From: an uncultured Rhodospirillaceae bacterium
Lineage (GTDB): Bacteria; Pseudomonadota; Alphaproteobacteria; Rhodospirillales; Magnetospirillaceae
Direction: 5' to 3'
DNA length: 64,000 nucleotides
Assembly: GCA_903901915.1 (NCBI GenBank)
Contig: CAIUSV010000077.1
Coordinates: 1-64,000, forward strand
Below the pieces are notes generated by a model, which did no database searches, was not told the DNA's origin, and saw only the letters and a program-made list of their open reading frames with translations. Position numbers and translations under genes: made by a program. Positions 1 through 9,048 of this stretch are shown piece by piece. Every line of letters starts with the position of its first letter. The first letter of the stretch is position 1.

Positions 1-126
1 GATTACGAACCCGACGCCGCCTGCGCATCCCTTCCTGTCTCTTCACTTGTCTAACAGCAGAGAGCCTTACCTCTCGTCCCCCACCGTAGCGGGGAGGCCG
101 GTTTCTATACCGACCAAAACACCCAG

Positions 127-288
127 TCAATACCTTTTTTTCCGGGCCACCCCCGGCTCGATGCCGGTCTTCCGAAAAACCACCACCCAGGGCCCTTGGT
201 GCAGGACCTCGATGATACGCCGGCTCTCGGGGCGGACAGAGATACTAGCCTGTACCGTCGCTCGGGGCAACCTCGTATTGTCGCTCAT
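127..288 (-). CDS. possible small hypothetical protein (53 aa)
   Basis: This short reading frame starts at an ATG and encodes a basic 53-residue protein. The middle contains RRIIEVLHQGPWVVVF and the tail ends in RKKRY. I recognise no family. The stretch has a plausible alternation of hydrophobic and charged residues, but no convincing ribosome binding site precedes the start, and the surrounding bases 1-394 hold no other gene I can support. It could be a real small protein, a degraded end of a larger gene, or chance. Confidence 0.3.
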   Translation of the reverse strand: MSDNTRLPRATVQASISVRPESRRIIEVLHQGPWVVVFRKTGIEPGVARKKRY

Positions 289-394
289 GGAGGCCTGATC
301 GAAGATTGCCTGAAAGGATCGGGCCAAGTCCCTATTGCCGACGGGCGGATGCGCTCCATAATCTAAGTTACGGCATTGGGGGGCGGGGCACATC

Positions 395-700
395 ATGGCG
401 GCAAAGTCGCGCAGCGAGATTATCGGGGATATTGAAGACTGCATCGGCCGCAACGGCGGCAATTTCGGAGAATGGTACGTCGGCTTCACCGGCGCCCCCA
501 AACTCAAGCTGTTCAACCAGCACAAGCTGAAGGACAAGGGCGACGCCTGGATCTCGCGCTTGGCCAAGGACGAATACGAGGCCCACGAGGTCGCCGAGTA
601 TTTCCGCACCACCCGACGCACCAAGGGGCCGGGCGGACAACCCGCGGACAACGACATGTACGTTTACGCCTACAAGCTGAAGCCGCACACCAAGCCGTAG
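395..700 (+). CDS. conserved hypothetical protein (101 aa)
   Basis: A soluble protein of 101 residues with no signal peptide and no membrane segment. It opens with an amphipathic helix (AAKSRSEIIGDIEDCIGR). A compact middle follows with GEWYVGFTG and a lysine-rich stretch, then HEVAEYFRTTRR, and a C-terminal strand DMYVYAYKLKPH. The even, folded-looking composition and strong third-position GC argue that it is a real gene. I cannot name a function. It stands alone, about 100 bases ahead of the aminotransferase gene. Confidence 0.65.
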   Translation: MAAKSRSEIIGDIEDCIGRNGGNFGEWYVGFTGAPKLKLFNQHKLKDKGDAWISRLAKDEYEAHEVAEYFRTTRRTKGPGGQPADNDMYVYAYKLKPHTKP

Positions 701-797
701 CGACGGGTGCAGAATTCCTTAATGCTGCGGCCATCCCCCTTGCCCTCCCCTCCCCCGGCGGGTCTATGCTGCCCGCCTCACCGAGCCCGGAGGCCCC

Positions 798-2183
798 ATG
801 GAAGCGCGCCAGAGCAACCGTTCCACCGCCGAACGAGACGTCGACTCGGTTTTGCACCCCTACACCAATCTGATTCGTCACCGCGAGGTCGGGCCGCTGG
901 TGATCACCCATGGCCAGGGGGTCAAGGTGTTCGACGATCAGGGCAAGGACTATATCGAAGGGCTGGCGGGGCTGTGGTGCACGTCTTTGGGTTGGGGCGA
1001 GGAACGGCTGGTCGAGGCCGCCACCCGGCAGATGCGCAAGCTGCCGTTCTACCACCTGTTCAGCCACAAAACCCACGATCCGGCGGTAAGCCTGTGCGAA
1101 CGGCTGCTGTCCATGGCGCCGTCGTCCATGTCAAAGGTGTTTCTGGCCGGCTCGGGGTCCGAGGCCAACGATACCGCCATCAAGCTGATCAGCTACCGCG
1201 CCAACGCACTGGGCAATCCGAGTAAGACCAGGATCATCGCCCGCGACAGGGCCTATCACGGCGTCACCGTCGCGACCTCGGCGCTGACCGGCCTGCCCAA
1301 CAACCATCGCTCTTTCGGCCTGGCCACGGACGGCGTTCTGCGCGCCGGCTGCCCCCATCATTATCGCTTTGGCCTTCCGGGCGAGAGCGAGGAGGAGTTC
1401 TCCACCCGGCTGGCCGCCGAGCTGGAGGCGCAGATTCTGGCCGAGGGAGCCGAGACCATCGCCGCCTTCTTCGCCGAACCGGTTATGGGTGCCGGCGGCG
1501 TCATCGTTCCTCCCGCCGGCTACTTTCCGAAGATTCAGGCGGTGCTGGACAAATACGACATCTTGCTGGTGGTCGACGAGGTGATCTGCGGCTTCGGCCG
1601 CACCGGCAACATGTTCGGGTCGGAAACCTTTGGCATCCGCCCCGACATGATGACCGTGGCCAAGGGCCTGTCGTCGGGCTATCTGCCGATTTCGGCACTT
1701 CTGGTAAATGAGCGGGTTTACGCCCCCGTCGCCGAGGAATCCGGACGCATCGGCGTCTTCGGTCACGGCTACACCTATGGCGGCCACCCGGTATCGGCAG
1801 CGGTGGCGCTCGAAACCCTGGAGATTTATGCCGAACGCGACATCCTGGGGCACGTCCGCACGGTCGGACCGGTGTTGCAGGCGGGCCTTGCCGCCTTTGC
1901 CGACCACCCGTTGGTGGGTGAGGTTCGCGGCGTCGGTCTGATCGGCGCCATTGAATTGGTGGCCGACAAGGCGGCGAAGACGCCCTTCAGTCCGCCGGGG
2001 GCCGTCGGCGCGGCGGTGGTCGCAAAGGCGCAGCAGCACGGCGTCATCCTGCGCGCCATGGGCGATGCCGTCGCTTTTTCACCCCCCCTGGTGATCTCGG
2101 CCGACGAAATCGCCGAAATGCTGCGCCGCTTCGGCCTGGCCCTCGACGAAGCTCACCGCGAGCTGGCGCGATCCGGAGCCTGA
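798..2183 (+). CDS. class III (omega) aminotransferase, PLP-dependent
   Basis: A fold-type I PLP enzyme of 461 residues, the usual length for omega-amino acid:pyruvate or putrescine/GABA-type aminotransferases. The glycine-rich phosphate-binding patch is GSGSEANDTAIK (about 116-127). The cofactor aspartate lies in VVDEVICGFGRTG. The Schiff-base lysine is K289 in TVAKGLSSGYLP, and the C-terminal half holds RGVGLIGAIEL. The family transfers an omega-amino group from an amine or amino acid to pyruvate or 2-oxoglutarate in the cytoplasm. The actual amine donor cannot be read from sequence. A GGAGG motif lies four bases before the ATG, which supports this start. The gene is followed by hemA, but with a 125-base gap, so co-transcription is not certain. 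Confidence 0.93.
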   Translation: MEARQSNRSTAERDVDSVLHPYTNLIRHREVGPLVITHGQGVKVFDDQGKDYIEGLAGLWCTSLGWGEERLVEAATRQMRKLPFYHLFSHKTHDPAVSLCERLLSMAPSSMSKVFLAGSGSEANDTAIKLISYRANALGNPSKTRIIARDRAYHGVTVATSALTGLPNNHRSFGLATDGVLRAGCPHHYRFGLPGESEEEFSTRLAAELEAQILAEGAETIAAFFAEPVMGAGGVIVPPAGYFPKIQAVLDKYDILLVVDEVICGFGRTGNMFGSETFGIRPDMMTVAKGLSSGYLPISALLVNERVYAPVAEESGRIGVFGHGYTYGGHPVSAAVALETLEIYAERDILGHVRTVGPVLQAGLAAFADHPLVGEVRGVGLIGAIELVADKAAKTPFSPPGAVGAAVVAKAQQHGVILRAMGDAVAFSPPLVISADEIAEMLRRFGLALDEAHRELARSGA

Positions 2184-2215
2184 AGCAATCGGAACTCGCA
2201 TTACAGCTTGTACAC

Positions 2216-2245
2216 TTGCGCGACCGCTTTTCGTTCCACTAGGAT
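2216..2245 (+). promoter_or_regulatory. candidate sigma-70-type promoter for hemA
   Basis: TTGCGC and TAGGAT are separated by 18 bases and end 63 bases ahead of the hemA start codon. The match to TTGACA/TATAAT is only partial, so this is a suggestion based on position and spacing. Confidence 0.25.
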
Positions 2246-2308
2246 GCCGCAGCTCACGGCGCCCATCACCAGGATTCAGGCGGCCTTGAGGCGACAGGGA
2301 GGCCCCGA

Positions 2309-3538
2309 ATGGATTACCAGCATTACTTCGCCAAGCGTATCGCCGAGCTGAAAAGCGAAGGACGATACCGGGTGTTTGCCGATCTCGAACGCCAGCGCGG
2401 CCGTTTTCCCGTCGCGTTGAACTATCGCGACGGCAAGACCCACGAAGTGGTGGTGTGGTGCTCCAACGATTATCTCGGCATGGGCCAGCATCCCGACGTG
2501 ATCGCCGCCGCCCACGAGGCCTTGGATCGCTGCGGCGCCGGCGCCGGCGGAACCCGCAACATTTCCGGCACCAATCATTACCATGTGCTGCTGGAAGAGG
2601 AACTGGCCAGCTTCAACGCCAAGGAAGCGGCGCTGCTATTCACCTCGGGCTATGTCGCCAATCAGACCACGCTGTCCACCCTTGGCGCCGCCATTCCCGG
2701 CTGCGTGGTGTTCTCGGACGAGCTCAATCACAACTCGATGATCGAGGGCATCCGCCATGGCCGCTCGACCAAGCATGTCTTCCGCCACAACGACCCCGAG
2801 AACCTGGACCAGTTGCTGTCGGCCTATCCGCGCGAGACGCCTAAGCTGGTGGCGTTCGAGTCGGTCTATTCCATGGATGGCGACATCGCCCCCCTGGCGG
2901 AACTGTGCGACGTGGCCGAGGCCCACAACGCCATGACCTACCTCGATGAGGTCCACGCCGTCGGCATGTACGGCGCCGAAGGATCGGGCGTCGCCGAGCG
3001 CGACGGTCTGCGTGACCGCATCACCATTATTCAGGGCACCCTGGCCAAGGCCATCGGCGTGGTCGGCGGCTATATCGCCGCCAGCGCATCCTGCGTCGAT
3101 TTCGTCCGCAGCTTCGGCCCTGGCTTCATCTTCTCGTCATCGGTGCCGCCGGCGGTGGCCGCCGCCGCCCTGGCCAGCATCCGCTTCCTGCGCGCCCATC
3201 CCGAGATGCGCGCACGGCACCAGGAGCGCGCGGCCACCTGCAAGCGCCGCCTTTCGGAAAAAGGCATTCCGGTGCTGCCATCGGTCAGCCATATCGTGCC
3301 GGTGATGGTGGGCAACGCCGCGCAGTGCAAGCAGGCCAGCGACATTCTGCTGACCGAGTTCGGCATCTATGTCCAGCCGATCAATTATCCGACGGTGCCG
3401 GTCGGGACGGAGCGCCTGCGCATCACCCCGACGCCGCTACACGACGACACCATGATGGACCACCTGGTCACAGCCTTCTGCGCGGTCTGGGACAGGCTGG
3501 AGTTGCCCAAGGCCCACCCGGCCAAGGCGGCGGAATAG
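2309..3538 (+). CDS. hemA: 5-aminolevulinate synthase
   Basis: This enzyme condenses glycine and succinyl-CoA to 5-aminolevulinate, the first step of tetrapyrrole synthesis by the C4 (Shemin) route typical of alphaproteobacteria. At 409 residues it has the normal bacterial length. Family motifs are visible: [13 protein letters not shown] near residue 50, [17 protein letters not shown] near 75-95, the cofactor aspartate in [12 protein letters not shown], and the PLP lysine K247 in [13 protein letters not shown]. The tail has the ALAS-type [20 protein letters not shown]. The ATG is preceded by a GGGAGG motif. Haem supply matters here because the neighbourhood ends with haem-binding magnetochrome genes, although nothing links them directly. 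Confidence 0.97.
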   Translation: MDYQHYFAKRIAELKSEGRYRVFADLERQRGRFPVALNYRDGKTHEVVVWCSNDYLGMGQHPDVIAAAHEALDRCGAGAGGTRNISGTNHYHVLLEEELASFNAKEAALLFTSGYVANQTTLSTLGAAIPGCVVFSDELNHNSMIEGIRHGRSTKHVFRHNDPENLDQLLSAYPRETPKLVAFESVYSMDGDIAPLAELCDVAEAHNAMTYLDEVHAVGMYGAEGSGVAERDGLRDRITIIQGTLAKAIGVVGGYIAASASCVDFVRSFGPGFIFSSSVPPAVAAAALASIRFLRAHPEMRARHQERAATCKRRLSEKGIPVLPSVSHIVPVMVGNAAQCKQASDILLTEFGIYVQPINYPTVPVGTERLRITPTPLHDDTMMDHLVTAFCAVWDRLELPKAHPAKAAE

Positions 3539-3555
3539 AACTCCGCCGCACGTCT

Positions 3556-3580
3556 CGGCGACGTTACCGGTCCGTCGCCG
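3556..3580. terminator. GC-rich hairpin between convergent genes
   Basis: CGGCGACG and CGTCGCCG form an 8-bp stem with a 9-base loop, placed just after hemA and before the 3' end of the opposing hemerythrin gene. It has no T-run, so it may act as a weak bidirectional terminator or an mRNA 3' end protector. Confidence 0.35.
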
Positions 3581-3603
3581 GGTTGCGGGGAAGCGAATCC
3601 GCG

Positions 3604-4056
3604 TCACAATGAAAAGCTGCCGTCATTCCTCATGTTGTCGGAAACCAGATCGATAACACCTTTGTGTTTGTTCATCTGATCGACATAGGCGTGATCGGTA
3701 ATGGCGATATGGCTCAGCAGCCACTCCTGTAAGAACACCGATACCCCGGCGATACTGACCATGGATGGGCATTGGCGATAAAGCTTGTTAAGCGTATCGA
3801 CAACGCAGGAAAACTCCCGGTGGCAGTTTCGGTGAGGCTTGATCTGTTGATAATTGCCAATCATCATCAACGCCTCCTCCCGCGTAAAATGATTCTCGGC
3901 ATATTCGCCCAGAGCCTCGATCGCCGCGCCAAGGTGATCTGACGACGCCCCATTTTTCGCCATTTGAGAGAATGTATTGATAAGCATGACCAGGAATTTA
4001 TGGTCGTCATCAATCGCGGCGATACCCGTGTTGAGGTCATCAGTCCAACTGATCAT
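3604..4056 (-). CDS. bacteriohemerythrin
   Basis: A single-domain hemerythrin of 150 residues. It begins with the classic MISWTDDLNTGIAAIDDDHK opening. The expected non-haem di-iron ligands are present: His in DDDHKF, His and Glu in HFTREEAL, two His in HRNCHREF, and His with Asp in WLLSHIAITDHAYV. Such proteins bind O2 reversibly in the cytoplasm and are common in microaerophilic, motile bacteria. I chose the ATG at 4056 because family members start M-I-x-W; a TTG 33 bases upstream would add eleven residues. A truncated second copy lies directly upstream. The gene is convergent with hemA. Confidence 0.93.
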   Translation of the reverse strand: MISWTDDLNTGIAAIDDDHKFLVMLINTFSQMAKNGASSDHLGAAIEALGEYAENHFTREEALMMIGNYQQIKPHRNCHREFSCVVDTLNKLYRQCPSMVSIAGVSVFLQEWLLSHIAITDHAYVDQMNKHKGVIDLVSDNMRNDGSFSL

Positions 4057-4124
4057 AGCGGATACATCTTTAACAACATTGAAAAACAACTTAGCGCATA
4101 CTTCATGACATCGTCACGAACAGA

Positions 4125-4283
4125 CTAGACAATCGCCCCTAGATTATTCAGCAGGTTCGTCGAGGCGGCATCCACAAGTTCCCTGTGCAGCCGCATCTGC
4201 GCAACATATGCGTGATCGGTAACCGCAATATGGTGTTGCAGCCAGTCTTCAAGAAATCCGATGACGCCGTCAATACTAACCAT
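4125..4283 (-). pseudogene. truncated second hemerythrin (C-terminal fragment)
   Basis: An open frame of 52 residues matches the last third of the neighbouring hemerythrin. MVSIDGVIGFLEDW corresponds to MVSIAGVSVFLQEW, and HHIAVTDHAYVAQM to SHIAITDHAYVDQM. Homology continues a few residues upstream of the ATG (YRARQ against YRQCP), and the frame then meets a stop codon, so the N-terminal two thirds is missing. Only the C-terminal His/Asp iron ligands remain, so it cannot hold a di-iron site. I read it as the relic of a tandem duplication. Confidence 0.8.
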
Positions 4284-4306
4284 CTGCCTCGCCCGATAGC
4301 CGGGTC

Positions 4307-4346
4307 GTCATGTTCATGACGAACCGGCGTCTTTCCGATCGGAAAG
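4307..4346. repeat. two neighbouring palindromes
   Basis: GTCATG-TT-CATGAC (4307-4320) and the perfect 16-base palindrome CTTTCCGATCGGAAAG (4331-4346) lie ten bases apart in the gap between the 3' end of the epimerase gene and the hemerythrin relic. They could be a binding site for a dimeric regulator, a processing site, or a remnant of the lost 5' part of the hemerythrin copy. Apart from these I see nothing in 4284-4410. Confidence 0.4.
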
Positions 4347-4410
4347 ATCTGGCGGCAGTGGATTCGAAGGGGGTCCCCGAAGGGAAGACGTGAGGCTCAG
4401 CCGCCCGGCA

Positions 4411-5391
4411 TTACAGCCGGTGATACTGCTTGAACCACTCGATGAAGCGGGGAATGCCGACGCTGATGGGAGTTGTCGGCGCGAACCCGACATCGCGCTG
4501 AATCGCCGAGATGTCGGCGGCCGTCTCTTTGACGTCGCCGGGCTGCATCGGCTCGAACTGGTAGACCGCCTTGCGGCCCAGCGCCGTTTCGACCTGACCG
4601 ATGAAATCCATCAGTTGTTCCGACCGGTTGTTGCCGATGTTGTACAGCCGATAGGGCGGAACCTCGCCGTTGTCCGGCGGCGGATTATCGAGCACGCCGA
4701 CCACACCGGAAACAATATCGTCGATGTAGGTAAAGTCGCGGCGCATGTCGCCGTTGTTGAACACCTTGATCGGCTCGCCGGCGATGATGGCGGTGGCGAA
4801 CAGGTAGGCCGCCATGTCGGGGCGCCCCCACGGACCGTACACGGTGAAGAAGCGCAGGCCGGTGGTGGGCACCCGGAACAGGTGGCTGTAAGAATGGCTG
4901 ATCAGTTCGCCCGCCCGCTTGGTAGCGGCGTACAGCGAGATCGGGTTGTCCACCCGGTCATCCACCGAGAACGGCAGCTTGGTATTGGACCCATAAACCG
5001 ACGACGAACTGGCATAGACGAAATGCCGGCACTTGCCCGAATGGCGAGCCAGCTCAAGCATGACCAGATGGCCTTCGATGTTGGCCCTAGTGTAATCATG
5101 CGGTGCCGTCAACGAATGCCGCACCCCGGCCTGGGCCGCCAGATTGACGTAGGCGGTGACGTCGGAGTTGGCCTTGGCGACCTCGGCCATGGCGGCCCGG
5201 TCGGCGATGTCGGCCCTGACAAAAGTAAAGCCGGTATGCTTGGCAAGCTGCGCCAGCCGCAACTCCTTGAGGGCGACGTCGTAATAGGGATTGAGGTTAT
5301 CCACGCCCACCACTCGCTCACCCCGTGCCAGCAGGCGCTGGCAGGTGTGAAAGCCGATGAATCCGGCGGCGCCGGTAACGAGCACGGTCAT
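4411..5391 (-). CDS. UDP-glucuronate 4-epimerase-type NAD-dependent epimerase
   Basis: An extended short-chain dehydrogenase of about 326 residues. The NAD-binding motif GAAGFIGFH is at the N-terminus. The catalytic region has SSSSVYG and the Tyr-Lys pair in YAATKRAGE. The C-terminal half includes RFFTVYGPWGRPDMA and DFTYIDDIVSG, characteristic of the enzymes that interconvert UDP-glucuronate and UDP-galacturonate for lipopolysaccharide or capsule. I prefer the start at MTVLVTGAAG (5391) over the ATG 15 bases upstream, because the Rossmann strand usually begins within a few residues of the start. The gene is divergent from the oxidoreductase at 5593, with about 200 bases between that must hold both promoters. 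Confidence 0.9.
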   Translation of the reverse strand: MTVLVTGAAGFIGFHTCQRLLARGERVVGVDNLNPYYDVALKELRLAQLAKHTGFTFVRADIADRAAMAEVAKANSDVTAYVNLAAQAGVRHSLTAPHDYTRANIEGHLVMLELARHSGKCRHFVYASSSSVYGSNTKLPFSVDDRVDNPISLYAATKRAGELISHSYSHLFRVPTTGLRFFTVYGPWGRPDMAAYLFATAIIAGEPIKVFNNGDMRRDFTYIDDIVSGVVGVLDNPPPDNGEVPPYRLYNIGNNRSEQLMDFIGQVETALGRKAVYQFEPMQPGDVKETAADISAIQRDVGFAPTTPISVGIPRFIEWFKQYHRL

Positions 5392-5592
5392 AACCACGAG
5401 CCTCATTTTTCAAGCCGGTCCCATATAACTTGATCGGCGCCGGAAATCATCCCCTCTCTTTCGGTTCCGTTCAGCAATTTCCTTACCGCCACCGCCCGTT
5501 ATCGTTGCACTCCTTGCTATTTCGATGCGGCGCCTTCCCCGCGATACCACCCGTCACCACCTTGTGAAACAATGGGATCGGGAGGGATTGCC

Positions 5593-8500
5593 ATGACCGT
5601 CGCCGTATCCGTCACGCTTGACGACAAGTATCTACGGGACCATGGACGGGTTTATCTGTCCGGCATCCAGGCGCTTGTCAGACTGCCCATGCTGCAACAT
5701 CTGCGTGACCAGGCGGCCGGCCTTGATACCGGCGGCTTCGTCTCGGGCTATCGCGGCTCGCCCCTGGGCGGCCTCGACAAGGAGTTGTGGCGGGCCGAAC
5801 CATTTCTGGCGCGGCACGCCATCCGTTTCCAGCCCGGCCTTAACGAGGATCTTGCCGCCACCGCCGTCTGGGGAACCCAGCAGATCGGGCTGTTTCCGGC
5901 GCCGGCCAAGGACGGCGTCTTCGCCATGTGGTACGGCAAGGGTCCGGGAGCCGATCGCAGCATCGACGTCTTCAAGCACGCCAATTCCGCCGGCACCGCC
6001 CCCCATGGCGGCGTTCTGGTGCTGGCCGGCGACGATCACGGCGCCAAGTCATCCACGCTCGCCCATCAGAGCGAACATGTGTTCATGGCGGCCCAGATTC
6101 CGGTGCTCAATCCCGCCGGGGTTCAGGAACTGATCGATTACGGGCTGTTCGGCTGGGCGCTGTCGCGCTTTTCCGGATTGTGGGTGGCGATGAAGGCGAT
6201 TTCCGAGACGGTGGAAAGCTCGGCCTCGATCGCCATTGATCCCCGACAACGGGTCTTCGTCATCCCCGAGGATTTCGCCATGCCCGAGGGCGGATTGTCG
6301 ATCCGCTGGCCCGATCGCTTCCTCGACCAGGAAATGCGGCTGATGCGCGACCGCATTCCGGCAGCGCTGGCTTTCGCCCGGGCCAACCGCATCGACCGCG
6401 TGGTGATCGACGCGCCGTCACCCCGCTTCGGCATCGTCACCACCGGCAAGTCGTATCTGGACGTGATGCAGGCGTTGACCGACCTCGGCATCGATGACCA
6501 CCATGCCGCCGAAATCGGCATCCGCCTCTACAAGGTCGGCATGACCTGGCCGTTGGAGCCCACCGGCATCCGCGCCTTCGCCGAGGGGCTGGACGAAATC
6601 CTGGTGGTCGAGGAAAAGCGCGCCGTCATCGAGGAGCAGCTCAAGGCCCAACTTTACAACTGGCGGGACGACGTGCGGCCGCGGGTGGTGGGCGAATTCG
6701 ACGAGGCCGGAGCTTGGATACTGCCGTCAGCCGGCGAGTTGACTCCGGCCATGATCGCCCGCGTCATCGCGGCGCGCATCGGCCGCTTCTACACCAGCCT
6801 GCGGATAAGGGAACGGCTCGACTGGCTGGACGCCAAGGAACGCGACCTGGCCGCGGTACCTCAGGGCTTCAGCCGCATCCCCTATTTCTGCGCCGGCTGT
6901 CCTCACAACACCTCCACCACCATCCCCGACGGCAGCCAGGCCATGGCGGGGATCGGCTGTCATTTCATGGTAACGTGGATGGACCGCGACACCCTGACCT
7001 TCACCCACATGGGCGGCGAAGGCGCCACCTGGATCGGCCAGTCGCCCTTCACCGGGCGTCGCCACATGTTCCAGAACCTGGGCGACGGCACCTATACCCA
7101 TTCCGGCTCGCTGGCGATCCGGGCGGCATTGGCCGCCAAGGTCAACATCACCTACAAGATTCTGTTCAACGATGCCGTCGCCATGACCGGCGGGCAGCCC
7201 GCCGAGGGCGGCCTGTCGGTGGCCGCCATCGCCGCCCAGGTCCGGGCCGAGGGTGTACGCCGCATCGCGGTGATCGGCGACCGGACCGACGCGTACCCCG
7301 CCGATGCCGGCTTTCCCTCGGGGGTCAGTTTTCATCACCGCGACGGGCTGGATGCGCTCCAGCGCGAGTTGCGCGACTGTCCCGGCGTGTCGGTGCTGAT
7401 CTACGACCAGACCTGCGCCGCCGAGAAGCGGCGGCGACGCAAGCGCGGCCTGATGCCCGACCCACCCGAGCGAGTGTTCATCAACGAGCGGGTATGCGAG
7501 GGCTGTGGCGATTGCGGCGTCAAGTCCAATTGCGTCGCGGTGGTACCGGTGGAAACCGAGTGGGGCCGCAAACGCGCCATCGACCAGTCGTCGTGCAACA
7601 AGGACTTCTCGTGCATCAAGGGCTTCTGCCCCAGCTTCGTCTCGGTGGTGGGGGCCCGCCCGCGTCATAACCCCGGAATCGGCGAAACGTCGTCCGTTCC
7701 TCTGCCCGCGCCCGATTTGCCCGCCGCCGCCGAGCCGTACGGCATCATCGTCACCGGCATCGGCGGCACCGGCGTGGTCACGGTGGCCGAGGTGCTGGGC
7801 ATGGCCGCCCATCTGGAGGGCAAGGGCGTCACCTCGCTGGACCAGACCGGGCTGGCACAGAAGAACGGCGCCGTAACCAGCCATGTCCGCATCTGCGACA
7901 ACCCCGACAGACTGCACGCGGTGCGCATCGCCGCCGGACAGGCCCGGCTGCTGCTGGCCTGCGACATGGTGGTGGCCGCCGGTTTCGACACCCTGGCCAA
8001 GCTGACTCCCGGCCGATCCCGGGCAGTGATCAACCGGCACGAATCCATGCCCGCCACCTTCACCCATGCCCCCGATCTAGCCTTCCCCTCCCAGGCCATG
8101 GAAAACACCATCACCGACCATGTCGGCGGTGACGTCGATTTCCTCGACGCCACCCGCCTCGCCACCACCCTGATGGGCGACGCCCTGGCCACCAACATGT
8201 TCCTGGTGGGCTACGCCTGGCAGAAGGGTGGGCTGCCGTTGTCGGAGTCCTCCATCCTGCGGGCGATCGAACTCAACGGCGCCATGGTTGAGTTCAATAC
8301 CCAGGCGTTCCGGTGGGGCCGCCGCGCCGCCGTCGACCCCGCCGAGATAGCACGCCTGACGGCGCCGCCGGCGGGAACCGCCGACCATCGCCGCCTGTCG
8401 CAAAGCCTGGACGAACTGATCGCCCGGCGCGTCTCGCACCTGACCGCCTATCAGAATGCCGCCTATGCCGCCCGCTATTCGACAGTGGTCGAGCGAGTGC

Positions 8501-9048
8501 GCGCCGCCGAACGCCTCGCCACCCCGGGCAGCGAGGAACTGACCGAGGCGGTGGCGCGCTCGCTGGCCAAACTGATGAGCTACAAGGACGAGTACGAGGT
8601 GGCCCGCCTTTATGCCGACAGCGATTTCCTCACCGCTCTGAAAGAGCAGTTCGGGGATTGGCAGCGTCTGGAGGTTCATCTGGCGCCGCCGTTGCTGTCG
8701 GCGGAGAAACACAGGTTCGGCCCCTGGATGCTGCGGCTGATGCCCCTGCTGGCCCGCCTCAAGGTCTTGCGTGGCACCCCGCTCGACCCCTTCGGCCGTT
8801 GCGCCGAACGCCGGATGGAGCGCGCCCTGCTCGCCCAGTTCGAGACGACCATCGAGGAGCTGTTGGCGGGGCTTTCGCCGGAGCGCCATTCGCTGGCGGT
8901 GGAGATAGCCTCGGCGCCGCGCCGGATCCGCGGTTTCGGCCCGGTCAAGACCGAGGCGGCCGAGGATGTCCGCCTCGGTATGGCCAAGCTTCTCGCCGCC
9001 TTCCGCGCCCCCCTGCCCGCCCGTGACAGTAGGGAAAATCCGGGTTAA
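5593..9048 (+). CDS. indolepyruvate:ferredoxin oxidoreductase, fused subunits
   Basis: A 1151-residue fused enzyme that oxidatively decarboxylates aryl or branched 2-oxo acids to acyl-CoA with ferredoxin reduction. The order is an N-terminal pyrimidine-binding domain, the ThDP-binding part with FCAGCPHNTST near 435 and GIGCHFM, a short cysteine region VCEGCGDCGVKSNC near 635-648 with further Cys in NKDFSCIKGFCPS, and a C-terminal gamma-type domain starting GIIVTGIGGTGVVTV near 717. The length matches the long proteobacterial form rather than separate IorA/IorB. GGAGGG six bases upstream decides for the ATG at 5593. Its last base is the first base of the next start codon (TAATG), so the two are probably translationally coupled. 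Confidence 0.92.
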   Translation: MTVAVSVTLDDKYLRDHGRVYLSGIQALVRLPMLQHLRDQAAGLDTGGFVSGYRGSPLGGLDKELWRAEPFLARHAIRFQPGLNEDLAATAVWGTQQIGLFPAPAKDGVFAMWYGKGPGADRSIDVFKHANSAGTAPHGGVLVLAGDDHGAKSSTLAHQSEHVFMAAQIPVLNPAGVQELIDYGLFGWALSRFSGLWVAMKAISETVESSASIAIDPRQRVFVIPEDFAMPEGGLSIRWPDRFLDQEMRLMRDRIPAALAFARANRIDRVVIDAPSPRFGIVTTGKSYLDVMQALTDLGIDDHHAAEIGIRLYKVGMTWPLEPTGIRAFAEGLDEILVVEEKRAVIEEQLKAQLYNWRDDVRPRVVGEFDEAGAWILPSAGELTPAMIARVIAARIGRFYTSLRIRERLDWLDAKERDLAAVPQGFSRIPYFCAGCPHNTSTTIPDGSQAMAGIGCHFMVTWMDRDTLTFTHMGGEGATWIGQSPFTGRRHMFQNLGDGTYTHSGSLAIRAALAAKVNITYKILFNDAVAMTGGQPAEGGLSVAAIAAQVRAEGVRRIAVIGDRTDAYPADAGFPSGVSFHHRDGLDALQRELRDCPGVSVLIYDQTCAAEKRRRRKRGLMPDPPERVFINERVCEGCGDCGVKSNCVAVVPVETEWGRKRAIDQSSCNKDFSCIKGFCPSFVSVVGARPRHNPGIGETSSVPLPAPDLPAAAEPYGIIVTGIGGTGVVTVAEVLGMAAHLEGKGVTSLDQTGLAQKNGAVTSHVRICDNPDRLHAVRIAAGQARLLLACDMVVAAGFDTLAKLTPGRSRAVINRHESMPATFTHAPDLAFPSQAMENTITDHVGGDVDFLDATRLATTLMGDALATNMFLVGYAWQKGGLPLSESSILRAIELNGAMVEFNTQAFRWGRRAAVDPAEIARLTAPPAGTADHRRLSQSLDELIARRVSHLTAYQNAAYAARYSTVVERVRAAERLATPGSEELTEAVARSLAKLMSYKDEYEVARLYADSDFLTALKEQFGDWQRLEVHLAPPLLSAEKHRFGPWMLRLMPLLARLKVLRGTPLDPFGRCAERRMERALLAQFETTIEELLAGLSPERHSLAVEIASAPRRIRGFGPVKTEAAEDVRLGMAKLLAAFRAPLPARDSRENPG

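Noticed and set aside
6727-8067. A long minus-strand frame within the oxidoreductase gene
   Set aside because: The plus-strand enzyme has its cysteine motif and cofactor motifs throughout this stretch, so the antisense frame is not coding.
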